This document shows, piece after piece, positions 25,156 to 33,445 of a stretch of DNA of 64,000 bases (positions are counted from its first letter, which is position 1; each line of letters opens with the position of its first letter). Under the pieces are notes generated by a model. That model was not told the origin of the DNA and ran no database searches. It saw nothing but the letters and a program-made list of their open reading frames with translations. The translations under genes and the position numbers were made by a program. Origin of the DNA: Dactylosporangium vinaceum (GTDB taxonomy: Bacteria; Actinomycetota; Actinomycetes; Mycobacteriales; Micromonosporaceae); the NCBI RefSeq assembly GCF_019904175.1, contig NZ_CP061913.1, forward strand, positions 7,130,001-7,194,000, given 5' to 3'.

Positions 25156-26112
25156 TCAGGCGCCGTCCGGGTCCTCCGCGACCAGGCGGACGGTGAAGCC
25201 CTCGGGCCCGCGCTGTAGCGACACGTACGCGCACAGCTGATGCATCAGCCACAGGCCCAGCCCGCCCGGTTCGCGGTCCGGCATCAGCCCGGCGACCGGG
25301 TTGGCCGGTCCGGGCCCGGCGTCGGTCACCGTGACCACGGCACGCCCGCCGCGGGCCCAGCCTCGCAGGTGCACGGGGGCCCGGCCGTGCCGGATGGCGT
25401 TGGTGACCGCCTCGCTGACCGCGACCACCAGGCCCTCGAACTCCTCCTCGGACAGTGCGGCCACCGCCCGGAGGGCGCCGACCGCGTCGCGGGCCCGGGC
25501 GGGGGACGGGTCGAGCAGTTCGATCGCCGGCGCCGCGCTCTGCAGCGGCTCGGTCCACGACGTGACCCCGCTGGTGAGGAACTGCCGCGGCGGCTGGTAC
25601 ATCCCGCTGGGCCGGCGGTGACCGTCGGCGCCGACCATGTGGGTGTGGGTGCGCTGCACGTCGTCGAGGATCTCGCGCGGCGCGGTGCGGGTGTCGTAGG
25701 GGCACAGGCCGTACATGGGGAACTCGTCGTAGACCTCGTTGACCGCTGACTCGTAGCGCGCCCACCACTCCCACGGCACCCCGACGCCGGGGTGCGGCAC
25801 GTCGCCGGCGATGCGGATCTGCACGGCGCCGGCGTCGACATAGCGGGTGAGCATGTCGCGGTGGCGGCGGATCGCCGAGGCCGGGCGCAGGTAGTGCCGG
25901 CCCCCGTCGATGAACTCGACGCCGCTGTCCGGGCCGAAGACCGAGCGCACCAACCGCTGGTTGTGCGGCCCGAACAGCGACACGGTCGGCTCACCGGCCG
26001 CGACGCCGTCGCGCAGGAACGGCACCACCACGGCGAGGAACTCGTCGTCGGAGCCGTAGAACGCGGCCTCGTGGAACAGCCCGGAGTGCCCGAGCGCCGG
26101 TCCGGATCTCAT
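25156..26112 (-). CDS. MEDS domain + anti-sigma HATPase (RsbW-like) protein
   Basis: A 318-residue fusion. Residues 1-185 form a MEDS/DcmR-like sensory domain (HEAAFYGSDDEFLAVVVPFL start, then GRHYLRPASAIRRHRDML and MYGLCPYDTRT). Residues 195-318 form a GHKL ATPase of the RsbW/SpoIIAB kind with the N box VAVSEAVTNAIRHG, G1 box VTDAGPG and G2 box GGLGLWL. RsbW proteins phosphorylate STAS antagonists and bind sigma factors. It overlaps the upstream MEDS-STAS gene by 4 bases (ATGA), so the two are made together and are probably antagonists in one partner-switching module. Confidence 0.9.
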   Translation of the reverse strand: MRSGPALGHSGLFHEAAFYGSDDEFLAVVVPFLRDGVAAGEPTVSLFGPHNQRLVRSVFGPDSGVEFIDGGRHYLRPASAIRRHRDMLTRYVDAGAVQIRIAGDVPHPGVGVPWEWWARYESAVNEVYDEFPMYGLCPYDTRTAPREILDDVQRTHTHMVGADGHRRPSGMYQPPRQFLTSGVTSWTEPLQSAAPAIELLDPSPARARDAVGALRAVAALSEEEFEGLVVAVSEAVTNAIRHGRAPVHLRGWARGGRAVVTVTDAGPGPANPVAGLMPDREPGGLGLWLMHQLCAYVSLQRGPEGFTVRLVAEDPDGA

Positions 26113-26948
26113 GCCTGCACCACCACGTCCGGCCCGGCCACCGGCAGGAGGGCCAGCAGCCGGGGCAGCCCGCTGCCGGCGGCGACGATCAGCCGGGTCT
26201 CGGCGCCCCGGGCGCGCAGCTGCGCCGCGAGCGACAGCAGGCTGCGATGGTCGATGAAGGCCAGCCGGCGGGCGTCGAGCGTGACGACGCCGTCGACCGG
26301 GCGCAGCGGGATGCGGTCGAGCGCGGTCCGCAGCAGCGGGTAGCTCGCCAGGTCGACCTCGCCTTCCAGGACCGCTGTCAGGCCGGGCTCAGCCGACGCG
26401 AACAGCCGTACCGGCGTCGCCGCCGCCCGGGCCAGCGGGTGCATGCAGGCCAGCTCCGCGACCGCCCCTGCACCGAGCCGACTCCGGTCAAATGCGCACA
26501 TTGCGGACATCGGGTGCGAGGTCATGTAGGCGTCGGCCAGGTGCTCGTATCGGGCGAACGCGTCCCGCCCGGCGTCGGTCTCGACGAGCGGCGTCGCGTC
26601 CACGGCGACCCGCAAGCCGGTGTAGCCGTCGGCCAGTGCCGCCTCGGTTGCCTGCGCATAGGCCCGCACCTGCGCCAGCGGGTCGAACAGCCCGGCGTCG
26701 GCATAGAAGCCGATGCCGTGGACGTGCGCGGCGCCCGCGGCGAGTCCGGCGGCGAACCAGGCCGCCCCGCTGACCTGCGCGACCTGGTCCGCACCGCCGA
26801 CGAAGAGCACGCGCTGCCCACCGGCCAGCGCCTCGGCCAGGAACCGCTCGGCGGCCGGCCGGTATTCGTCGGGCGAGTCGAAGACCCAGCAGACGTGATC
26901 CTGCCGGCCGAGCCCGTCGACCGTGTCGATGAGCCCGGTCTGCCGCAT
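26109..26948 (-). CDS. MEDS domain + STAS (anti-anti-sigma-like) protein
   Basis: A 279-residue fusion. Residues 1-190 form a MEDS domain (DHVCWVFDSPDEYRPAAERF, then MSAMCAFDRSRLG). Residues 205-279 form a STAS domain recognisable from EGEVDLASYPLLRTALDRI and VVTLDARRLAFIDHRSLLSL. In classical SpoIIAA proteins the phosphorylated serine lies in Asp-Ser-Ser-Gly; here the motif is Asp-His-Arg-Ser, so the usual acceptor is replaced by His. It is the first gene of a two-gene operon with the MEDS-HATPase. An AT-richer stretch at 26950-26990 probably holds the promoter. Confidence 0.88.
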   Translation of the reverse strand: MRQTGLIDTVDGLGRQDHVCWVFDSPDEYRPAAERFLAEALAGGQRVLFVGGADQVAQVSGAAWFAAGLAAGAAHVHGIGFYADAGLFDPLAQVRAYAQATEAALADGYTGLRVAVDATPLVETDAGRDAFARYEHLADAYMTSHPMSAMCAFDRSRLGAGAVAELACMHPLARAAATPVRLFASAEPGLTAVLEGEVDLASYPLLRTALDRIPLRPVDGVVTLDARRLAFIDHRSLLSLAAQLRARGAETRLIVAAGSGLPRLLALLPVAGPDVVVQA

Positions 26949-27047
26949 AAGACGACATTAGCACTGCAAATACCTATGGCCATTTGTCGCCGGCGCCGCC
27001 CCCACCAGGGATGATCCGCCGCCGGCCCGTGGCTCACCGCGCGACGG

Positions 27048-27665
27048 CTACCGCGGGGTCACGCCGATCTCGGCCATCGCGGCCAGGTACCGGTCGTGGG
27101 CCCGGCGGGCCTCGCCGTGCCGGCCCGCGTCGCTCAGCAGCCGCACCAGGTCCAGGTGGGCCCGCTCGTCGTACGGGTCGTGGTGCAGCAGCCGCAGCAG
27201 GTATCGCGCGGCCTCGTCGACCCGGCCCGCGTGCCGCGCCAGCTCGGCCAGCTCGCGCACGACGTGCAGGTACGCCGCCCGCGCCTCCTCGCGGGCCGGC
27301 GTGGCCCAGTCGCCGTAGGGCTCGTCGGCGAGGAAGTCGCCGGTGTAGCGCCCCTCGGCCGCGGCCAGCACCGTACGGGCCGCCTGCGGGTCACCGTGCT
27401 CGCGCAGCCGCAGCCCGTACGCGGCGCCGGTCAGGAACGTCTCCAGGTCGACCGCGAGGTGGGTGACGTCCAGGGCCACGCTGGCCTGGTCGGCCAGGAC
27501 GAAGTGGTCGGCCGGGGCGAGGCGCCGCGGGTCGAGCACGGCGCGGACCGTCGACAGGGCCACCGACAGCCGGTGGGCCAGCCGGGCCGGCTCCTCCTCG
27601 TCGCCCCACAGCAGGTCGGTGAGCCGCTCCCGGGGCACCGACCGGCCCCGCTGGCTGATCAGGAT
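27048..27665 (-). pseudogene. Truncated SARP/BTAD-type transcriptional regulator
   Basis: Protein-like sequence on the minus strand starts abruptly at about residue ILISQRGRSVPRERLTDLLW, part of the C-terminal half of an OmpR-like DNA-binding domain. It continues through HRLSVALSTVRAVLD and a complete BTAD helical domain (RYTGDFLADEPYGDWATPAR, HDPYDERAHLDLVRLL) to the stop at 27048. About 50 residues of the expected N-terminus are missing, and no start codon or ribosome-binding site occurs at the boundary. The frame stays open upstream, but that stretch is antisense to the plus-strand fragment. It looks like a 5'-deleted remnant. Confidence 0.7.
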
Positions 27666-28031
27666 CCGCTCGACGCCGCCCGCCGCCGCCTCTACCTCGA
27701 CCGCGTCGAGGAGGGCATGGCCCTGCTGGAGGCCGGCTCCCGCAAGAAGGAGCCGGAGCCGTTCCCGTGGGGCGACCAGGCGGTCCAGGCATTCACCGCG
27801 GCCGCGGCCGGGCTCGGCGGCGCGAAGGTCGTGCTCGCCGCGGTCGGCCCGGTCGACCGGAAGACCGGGGCGATCGACCCGCAGCCGATGCCGTGGCTGT
27901 CGACCGCCGGGGCTGAGCTCGCCGCCGGGCTGAACCTGCTGGCGGCCGGGATCCCCATGCCGGAGCCGGCGATCGTCCAGGAGGCGCTGCAGCACTTCGA
28001 GGCGGCGCGCGCGGCCCTGGCCGCGGGCTGA
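27663..28031 (+). CDS. 5'-truncated or short unrecognised protein
   Basis: Plus-strand coding sequence of about 122 codons becomes protein-like from DPLDAARRRLYLDRVEEG, at the base pair where the opposite BTAD fragment begins. It continues through EPEPFPWGDQAVQAFTAAAA, GGAKVVLAAVGPVDRKTG and AIVQEALQHFEAARAALAAG to TGA 28029-28031. An internal ATG at 27717 has GAGGAGGG only one base upstream, too close for normal initiation. It is soluble, alpha-helical and resembles nothing I recognise. It is either a small gene starting at 27717 or the 3' part of a gene broken at the 27663 junction. Confidence 0.5.
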   Translation, partial: DPLDAARRRLYLDRVEEGMALLEAGSRKKEPEPFPWGDQAVQAFTAAAAGLGGAKVVLAAVGPVDRKTGAIDPQPMPWLSTAGAELAAGLNLLAAGIPMPEPAIVQEALQHFEAARAALAAG

Positions 28032-28197
28032 GGTTCGGCCACGAGACGGCCGGGGCGGCGTCGCCAGTGCGTCTTCTGCGCGTCCAGCCCGCGGGCGATG
28101 GCGCACGGCGACGTCGAGGAGGAGGACGACGAGGTGGTCGTCACGAACAAAGGAGGCGTCGCGCTGACCGCCGACCGGACCCGGTTTCCTGTAGGGC
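28032..28197. other. Intergenic region with a possible short acidic peptide
   Basis: Nothing certain. ATG 28098 could open an acidic peptide (MAHGDVEEEDDEVVVTNKGG), but the frame then runs antisense through the Ca-repeat gene. AAAGGAGG at 28149-28156 resembles a ribosome-binding site without a convincing gene after it. Confidence 0.3.
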
Positions 28198-28704
28198 TCA
28201 GACGCTGCCGTAGGTGGCGTTCGGGCCCCAGTGCGGCATGGTCTTCGCGGTGTCGATCCGATCGTGCTGGTCGTACTGGCCGTCGTCGTTGCTGTCGCGG
28301 TCCATCGTGTCGAGCCGGCCGTCGTTGTTCGTGTCGGTCTGGCGCAGCTCGGGGTGGCCGTCGTGGTCGGCGTCGAGGCGGACCTCGTCGATGCGGCCGT
28401 CCTCGTTGTGGTCGTACTCCTTCTGGTCGATGGACCCGTCGTGGTTGGTGTCGTAGCCCGTCATGTCCATCTTGCCGTCGTTGTCGAGGTCGTACTGCCA
28501 GGCGTCGTCCTTGCCGTCGCCGTCGGTGTCGGCGCTCACCACGTCGACCCGGCCATCGTGGTTGATGTCCTGCTCGTGCACCTCGGGGCCGTAGTGGTGC
28601 GGCGTCTGCTGCGCGTCGATGTGATCGCTCAGGCCGGGGTGCTCGAAGGTGTGGGCATGGTACGGGTCGTCCAGATGGTCGGAGGTGAAGTCGAAGTCGG
28701 TCAT
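28198..28704 (-). CDS. Protein with eight tandem 13-residue DxDxDG-type repeats
   Basis: A 168-residue, very acidic, His/Asp-rich protein with no signal peptide or membrane helix. Residues 46-149 are exactly eight consecutive 13-residue units, each beginning D-x-(N/D)-x-D-G, such as DINHDGRVDVVSA, DTDGDGKDDAWQY and DTNHDGSIDQKEY. The pattern matches the calcium-binding loop of EF-hands, dockerins and thrombospondin type-3 repeats. The N-terminal 45 residues are His/Asp-rich (YHAHTFEHPGLSDHID), which could bind metals. A GAGGAGG lies upstream of ATG 28704. A calcium buffer or sensor is an inference; cytosolic location is implied by the missing signal. Confidence 0.82.
   Translation of the reverse strand: MTDFDFTSDHLDDPYHAHTFEHPGLSDHIDAQQTPHHYGPEVHEQDINHDGRVDVVSADTDGDGKDDAWQYDLDNDGKMDMTGYDTNHDGSIDQKEYDHNEDGRIDEVRLDADHDGHPELRQTDTNNDGRLDTMDRDSNDDGQYDQHDRIDTAKTMPHWGPNATYGSV
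28258..28569 (-). repeat. Eight 39-bp tandem coding repeats
   Basis: The eight units are each 39 bp (13 codons) with no spacer. Within each, the GAC-NNC-NAC-NNC-GAC-GGC core is conserved, while the second half varies. This exact register implies growth by unit duplication. Confidence 0.8.
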
Positions 28705-28817
28705 GGCAGGTCAGCCTCCTCGTCGCTTGTCGCAACGCTACGACCGACTCCGGCGGGCCGAATCCCCCTTTCGTGCCGCATCCGTGCCGGGCGGCGCGCC
28801 GGCCGGTCCGCGCGATG

Positions 28818-29654
28818 TCACGGGTGCAGCACCAGCGTCACCGTCCGGTTGAGCGGCGCGTCGGGCCAGGGGCCCTCGGCCTGGTCGGCGGTGGCGAGGG
28901 TGAAGTCGGTGAGCGGCAGCCCCGAGGCGGCGGCCAGCCGCACCGCCGCGGCCTGGGCCCGCGCGTACGCGGTGGTCGACCCTCCACTGGTCCGGCCCCC
29001 GGCGACCGCGACGGTGTGGCCCACGACCGTCACGGTGACCCGGGCCTCCGGCAGCCGCCGGCCCACCGCGTCGAGCAGCGCCGCGGCACCGCCGGCGAAC
29101 CGGGTGTCGGCGCTGAAGATTCCGATCGTGAACACGAGCCGGACGTCCTCGCCCTGCCGCTGCACGCGCACCCCGTCCATGACGAAGAGCCCGGCGACGC
29201 GGTCCGCCGCTGAGACGACCGGCGGAGACGCTGATGGAGACGCTGATGGAGAGAGCGACGGCGGCTGCTGCGTCGCCGAAGGCTGCACGAGCACGGCAGG
29301 CGGCGCCGAGCCGACGAGCCCTGCCGACGCGATCCCCCCGACGACGACCACGAACGCCGTCGCGGCCACGGCGAGGCGCAGCGGGCCCGGGCGGCCGGAG
29401 CGGAGCCGGGCGATCGCCGCCCGCCCCCGCCGCGCGTCGGTGTGCCCGGGGTCCAGCCGCAGCGCCTCGGCCCAGCAGGCGTCCGCCCGGTCCAGCTCCC
29501 CGAGCTGCGCGTACACCCGCGCCCGCAGGTCGAGCCCGGCGACGCTCGGCGCGCCGACGCCGTCGAGCAGCCGACCGGCCTCGGCCAGGCGCCCGGCCCG
29601 GGCCTCGGCCCGCGCCCGGTCCAGGGTGACGACGTCCTGCAGCTCGACGGTCAT
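28818..29654 (-). CDS. TPR - membrane helix - OmpA-like protein, last gene of the Hsp70/kinase operon
   Basis: A 278-residue protein; ATG 29654 overlaps the stop of the Hsp70 gene (ATGA). Residues 1-80 are tetratricopeptide-like (ARAGRLAEAGRLLDGVG, ELDRADACWAEALRLDPGHT). One membrane helix follows (LRLAVAATAFVVVVGGIASA), then a Ser/Pro/Ala linker. The external domain of about 120 residues carries a degenerate OmpA-like fold (VTVTVVGHTVAVAGG and YARAQAAAVRLAAASGLPLT), which in OmpA/MotB binds peptidoglycan. The key Asp of GHTDxxG is missing. It could link the cytosolic chaperone to the cell wall; that role is inferred. Confidence 0.8.
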   Translation of the reverse strand: MTVELQDVVTLDRARAEARAGRLAEAGRLLDGVGAPSVAGLDLRARVYAQLGELDRADACWAEALRLDPGHTDARRGRAAIARLRSGRPGPLRLAVAATAFVVVVGGIASAGLVGSAPPAVLVQPSATQQPPSLSPSASPSASPPVVSAADRVAGLFVMDGVRVQRQGEDVRLVFTIGIFSADTRFAGGAAALLDAVGRRLPEARVTVTVVGHTVAVAGGRTSGGSTTAYARAQAAAVRLAAASGLPLTDFTLATADQAEGPWPDAPLNRTVTLVLHP

Positions 29655-32113
29655 GACGCCCGGCGCAGCCCGATGACGTGGCTGCGCTCCTCCTCGGGCA
29701 GCAGCCGCACGAGGCGCTGGTTGACCGCGTCGAGTGTCCGGGTGTCCCGCTCGGCGATGGCCTGGCGGCCCTGCTGCACCAGCGGCTTCGCCGGGCCCCG
29801 TTCGCCGACGGCCTGGACGAGGCCGAAGAAGAGCCGCACCGGCCAGTCGGGGCTGCGGCGCTGGACGTCCACGACGAGCGCTATGGCGCGGTCGGTCGCC
29901 TCGCGCACGGCGGCCGGGTCGCCCGCGGCGACCGCCTCCTCGGCGCGGCGGTGCAGGGCGGCCAGCTCCTGCCGGTCGGCCGGGGTGCTCTGCAGCGGCA
30001 CGACCTCGTCGGCCTCGGCCAGCACCTCGTGCAGCCGGGCGACGAGCGTGGGCAGCTCGGCGGCCTCCTCGATGTCGTCGAGCTCGGCCTGCAGGTGCAG
30101 CAGGCGGTCCTCGGCCGCGGCGGCCGCGCCGGCGTCCACGGCGGCGGCGTCGACCTGGTCGCGGGCGGTGCGCACGGCGTGCTCGTCGTCGAGCTGGTCG
30201 AGGCGTTCGCGGGCCTCGCCGGTGAGGCCCTGATCGCGCAGCCCGTTGAGCCGGTGGTCCACCCGGTCCAGCTGCTCGCGCAGCTCCTGGACCGGGCGGG
30301 TCCGCACGTCGTCGAGGTTGATCTCGGCCTCGAACTGGGCCTGGACGAGGGGGACGTCGGCGACGACGGTGACGAGGCTCGACGCGTCGACCTCGAAGGT
30401 CACCTCGACCTCGCTGCCGGCCGGCAGGTCGATGCGCACGTCGCGGGGGCGGATCTCCAGCATGCCGACCCGGCGGTTGCGGTCGCCGCGGTCGCGCTCG
30501 CCCTGCACCACCGGGATGCTGATCACCGCCTCCGGGTCGTCGCGACGCAGGGCATCGGCGGTGTGGAACACCTCCCGGGCCCGGACGGGCAGCGCGGCAC
30601 CCTTGCGCAGGACCCGGGCGAAGGCCCGGTCGGCGAGCTGGATGCCGAGCGAGTGGGCCAGCTGGACGCCGCCGAACTCGACGTCGCGGTGGGTGATGGT
30701 GAACGTGGCGGGGGTCAGCGGGTGACTGGTGCCCTGGCCGTCGGTGAGCTCGACGGTGAAGCGGGAGGTGCGCCGGGTGTCGAGGTCGACCTCGGTCGCG
30801 AAGCCGCCGGTGGCGTTGAGGCTGATCCGGGCGGAGCGGAACGGCGGGCGCCCGTCCGGGTTGCTCAGGGTCACGCCCCACCCGGCCCAGCCGCCGGCCG
30901 GCGGGCCCTGGATGCGCCCGCCGACGGTCGGGCGGGTCGTGGTGACGCTCGGCTCGTAGGCGAGATCGGCGATGAACTCCCCCGGGGCCGCCGCGGCCGG
31001 AGCCGCCGCCGGCCGGCGCAGGGTGGAGGCGAAGATGGCCGCGCCGCGGGCGACGACGGTGATCGGGTCGAGGCTGGTGTCGATCGTGATGCCGATGCCG
31101 GTGTCCGGGTCGGCCAGCCGTTCCCGCAGCCCGGGCGCGAGCGTGGCGCCCCCGACGAGCAGGACGCGGTCGATGTCGGCGGCATCCAGCGACGCTTCGC
31201 GCAGGGCGGAGCGGCACAGGTTGATCGCGCGGGTGTAGTAAGGCTCGGCGAGCGCGTCGAGCTCCCCGCGGGTGAGGCTGTATTCGAAGGTGCCGTCCTC
31301 GAGGTCGACCATGACGACGGCCTGGTCCAGGCGCGACAGCTGGATCTTCGCGTCCTCCGCGGCCAGCTTGAGCTTGCTGAACGCCGGGCGCCAGGCCGCG
31401 TTCTCCCGGCGGAAGTCGGCCAGGTTGAACTCGTCGGCGACGGCCGGGGCGAGGACCCGGTCGACGAGCGCCCAGTCGATGAGCTTGCCGCCCAGATACG
31501 GGTCGCCGGCGTGGTTGAGCACCCGCAGGTCGCCGTCGCGCTTGCTGACCACGGCCGCGTCGAACGTGCCGCCGCCGAAGTCGAACACCATCCAGTACCC
31601 GCGGTCGGTGCCGTCCTGGAAGCCGTAGGCGAACGCCGCCGCCGTCGGCTCCTGCACCAGCGGGCAGCCCGCGTCGAAGCCGGCCAGTTCGGCGGCGGTC
31701 ACGGTGGCCTTGTTCTGGTTGAGCGTGAACGCGGCCGGGACCGTGATCACCACCGCGCGCGGGGCCGCGCCGAGCTCGCGGGCGGCGTCGGCCCGCAGCG
31801 CCTTGAGGACCTCCGCGGACAGCTGCGGCGGGGTCAGTTCCAGCCCGGCCCGCGCGAACGAGCGCCGCGCGTCGACGAGCCCCATCTCCAGCTTGAACTC
31901 GGCGTGGGCGTTGTCCGGGTCCGACTGGGCGCGCTCGCGGGCCTTGCGCCCGACGTACACGACGCCCGGTTTGGGGATCCAGACGGCCGACGCGGTCACC
32001 TCCAGGCTCTCGGTGCTCCTGACGATCTGTGCGGCGCCGTCGCGGACCACCGCGATGGCGCTGTTGGTGGTGCCGAGGTCGATCCCGACGTCAATCGTGT
32101 CGCTGTCCCACAT
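29651..32113 (-). CDS. Divergent Hsp70 (DnaK-like) chaperone
   Basis: An 820-residue protein. The actin-like ATPase (about residues 5-370) has phosphate-1 DVGIDLGTTNSAIAV, VVITVPAAFTLNQNKAT, phosphate-2 MVFDFGGGTFDAAVV and adenosine-binding LLVGGATLAPGLRERL. After an Ala/Pro linker there is a beta-rich segment matching the substrate domain only loosely (residues 385-615). A long helical C-terminus follows (about 620-820; LREQLDRVDHRLNGLRDQGL) in place of the normal lid and EEVD tail. At 820 residues it is about 200 longer than housekeeping DnaK. It is flanked by a GrpE-like gene just upstream and the TPR/OmpA gene downstream (4-base overlap). It is probably a specialised chaperone or polymer regulated by the operon kinase. 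Confidence 0.9.
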   Translation of the reverse strand: MWDSDTIDVGIDLGTTNSAIAVVRDGAAQIVRSTESLEVTASAVWIPKPGVVYVGRKARERAQSDPDNAHAEFKLEMGLVDARRSFARAGLELTPPQLSAEVLKALRADAARELGAAPRAVVITVPAAFTLNQNKATVTAAELAGFDAGCPLVQEPTAAAFAYGFQDGTDRGYWMVFDFGGGTFDAAVVSKRDGDLRVLNHAGDPYLGGKLIDWALVDRVLAPAVADEFNLADFRRENAAWRPAFSKLKLAAEDAKIQLSRLDQAVVMVDLEDGTFEYSLTRGELDALAEPYYTRAINLCRSALREASLDAADIDRVLLVGGATLAPGLRERLADPDTGIGITIDTSLDPITVVARGAAIFASTLRRPAAAPAAAAPGEFIADLAYEPSVTTTRPTVGGRIQGPPAGGWAGWGVTLSNPDGRPPFRSARISLNATGGFATEVDLDTRRTSRFTVELTDGQGTSHPLTPATFTITHRDVEFGGVQLAHSLGIQLADRAFARVLRKGAALPVRAREVFHTADALRRDDPEAVISIPVVQGERDRGDRNRRVGMLEIRPRDVRIDLPAGSEVEVTFEVDASSLVTVVADVPLVQAQFEAEINLDDVRTRPVQELREQLDRVDHRLNGLRDQGLTGEARERLDQLDDEHAVRTARDQVDAAAVDAGAAAAAEDRLLHLQAELDDIEEAAELPTLVARLHEVLAEADEVVPLQSTPADRQELAALHRRAEEAVAAGDPAAVREATDRAIALVVDVQRRSPDWPVRLFFGLVQAVGERGPAKPLVQQGRQAIAERDTRTLDAVNQRLVRLLPEEERSHVIGLRRAS

Positions 32114-32115
32114 GC

Positions 32116-32592
32116 CTACTCCTGTTCCGGGCCGGCGACGATGACCTGGCCCATCTGGATACGCCGGTCGAGCAGGTACACCGTCGGCCGGACCGTCTCG
32201 ACGACGACCTCGGCCGAGCGCCCGGGCTCCGCCTGGAACGCGAGCACCTCCAGCGAGCGGCCCGGGTGGTACGCGTCGCCGTCGTGGTCCTGCACGACGA
32301 GGCCGGCCTCGGCCAGCGCCTCGCGGCAGGTCAGCAGGTAGCGGCCGGTCTGGCGGTCCCGGGCCCCGTCACCGCGGGCGAGCCGGCGCTGGGCCCGCCA
32401 CAGGTTCGTCGCCGCCCCGGCCAGTAGCTGCTCGTCGAAGTGCGGCGCCTCCGGCGGCGGTGGCCCCGCCGAGACCCCGGCCCGCAGCAGCGTCTCAAGC
32501 TCGAGACCCAGCGGGGGTACCGCCAGAATCCGCAGCGCCCGCGGATAGCGCAGCTGGCGAACGTGTGCGGTGAGCGACTCCAACGCCTTCAC
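32116..32592 (-). CDS. GrpE-like nucleotide-exchange protein, putative
   Basis: A 158-residue protein starting at GTG 32592, two bases after the kinase stop, and ending three bases before the Hsp70 ATG. The N-terminal half is helical (VKALESLTAHVRQLRYPRAL). The last 60 residues (DGDAYHPGRSLEVLAFQ, then VVETVRPTVYLLDRRIQMGQ and VIVAG) resemble the beta-domain of GrpE, which opens the DnaK nucleotide cleft. The position next to an Hsp70 gene supports the call, but the long GrpE dimerisation helix is short or absent. The assignment rests on context plus this C-terminal pattern. Confidence 0.6.
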   Translation of the reverse strand: MKALESLTAHVRQLRYPRALRILAVPPLGLELETLLRAGVSAGPPPPEAPHFDEQLLAGAATNLWRAQRRLARGDGARDRQTGRYLLTCREALAEAGLVVQDHDGDAYHPGRSLEVLAFQAEPGRSAEVVVETVRPTVYLLDRRIQMGQVIVAGPEQE

Positions 32593-32593
32593 A

Positions 32594-33445
32594 TCAGCCT
32601 CCCCCGGCGCGGGCCCGCAGCGCGTCGGCGAGCTGCCGGGCGCTGGGCGTGCGACGGTCCGGATCAACCTCGAGCGCGGCTCCCACGATCGCGTCGAGCT
32701 CGGCGTCGACGGTCTCGTTGTAGCTGCTCGGCGGGAGCAGCGGCCGGCGGAACCGGGCCAGCCGCAGCGGCTCGAACGGCCCGCCGGTGTCGTAGGGCAG
32801 GTGGTCGGTGAGCAGCAGGTGCGCGATCGTGCCGACGGACCAGACGTCGGCGGCCCGCGAGTAGCCGAAGCCCCGCAGCACCTCGGGTGCCATGAACGCG
32901 TAGGTGCCCTGGGCGCTGGCCAGCATCGTGAACGGGTCGGCGTGCTTCGCCAGCCCGAAGTCGCCGATGCGGATTCGCAGGCTCGGACCGTCGTAGCCGA
33001 CGAGGACGTTCGCCGTCGTCAGGTCGCGGTGCAGTACCGGCGGGTCCAGCTCGTGGGCCACGGCGAGGCCGGAGGCGAGCTGGGTGAGCACGTCGGTGAC
33101 CACCGGGGTGGGCACGGCCGGTCGGTGGCCGGCGGCGAAGCGCTGCAGCGTGCCGCCCGGCACGTACTCCATGGTGAAGTAGCCGCGCCGGCCGGCGGGC
33201 GTCGTGACGGTGCCGGCGTCGAAGATCCGGATGATGTTCGGATGGCCGAGCGTGGACAGCAGCCGCGCCTCGCCCAGCAGGTCGTGGGTCTGCTCTTCGG
33301 AGGCGACCTGCTTGAACAGCTTCATGGCCAGCCGGCCGAGGTAGGCGTGCTCGACCCGGTAGGCCTCGGCGAAGGCGCCCTCGCCGAGGAACCGGTCGAC
33401 GACGAGGGTCTCCCCGACCCGGTCGCCGGGGTGGAGCAGGCTCAT
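32594..33445 (-). CDS. Soluble Ser/Thr protein kinase in chaperone operon
   Basis: A 283-residue kinase made of the catalytic domain only. ATG 33445 overlaps the upstream stop by 4 bases. It has a Gly loop (LGEGAFAEAYRVE), Lys42 (AMKLFK), catalytic loop HRDLTTAN at 139-146 and DFG at 162-164, with GTYAFMAPEVL in the activation segment. The usual Lys after HRD is Thr (HRDLTTANVL instead of HRDLKPANVL), although Asp141 and Asn146 remain, so activity is likely. There is no membrane helix or sensor domain; the sensor may be the membrane protein encoded just before it. Candidate substrates are the GrpE-like, Hsp70 and TPR proteins of the same operon. Confidence 0.92.
   Translation of the reverse strand: MSLLHPGDRVGETLVVDRFLGEGAFAEAYRVEHAYLGRLAMKLFKQVASEEQTHDLLGEARLLSTLGHPNIIRIFDAGTVTTPAGRRGYFTMEYVPGGTLQRFAAGHRPAVPTPVVTDVLTQLASGLAVAHELDPPVLHRDLTTANVLVGYDGPSLRIRIGDFGLAKHADPFTMLASAQGTYAFMAPEVLRGFGYSRAADVWSVGTIAHLLLTDHLPYDTGGPFEPLRLARFRRPLLPPSSYNETVDAELDAIVGAALEVDPDRRTPSARQLADALRARAGGG

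Noticed and set aside
27692..28735. Minus-strand frame spanning the Ca-repeat gene and the plus-strand fragment
   Set aside because: Its product is His/Arg/Ser-rich noise in one half and antisense in the other; the repeat protein lies in a different frame.
28818..31217. Very long minus-strand frame inside the Hsp70 gene
   Set aside because: Only its last 278 codons (from 29654) look like protein; the rest is Arg/Pro-rich shadow of the Hsp70 frame.
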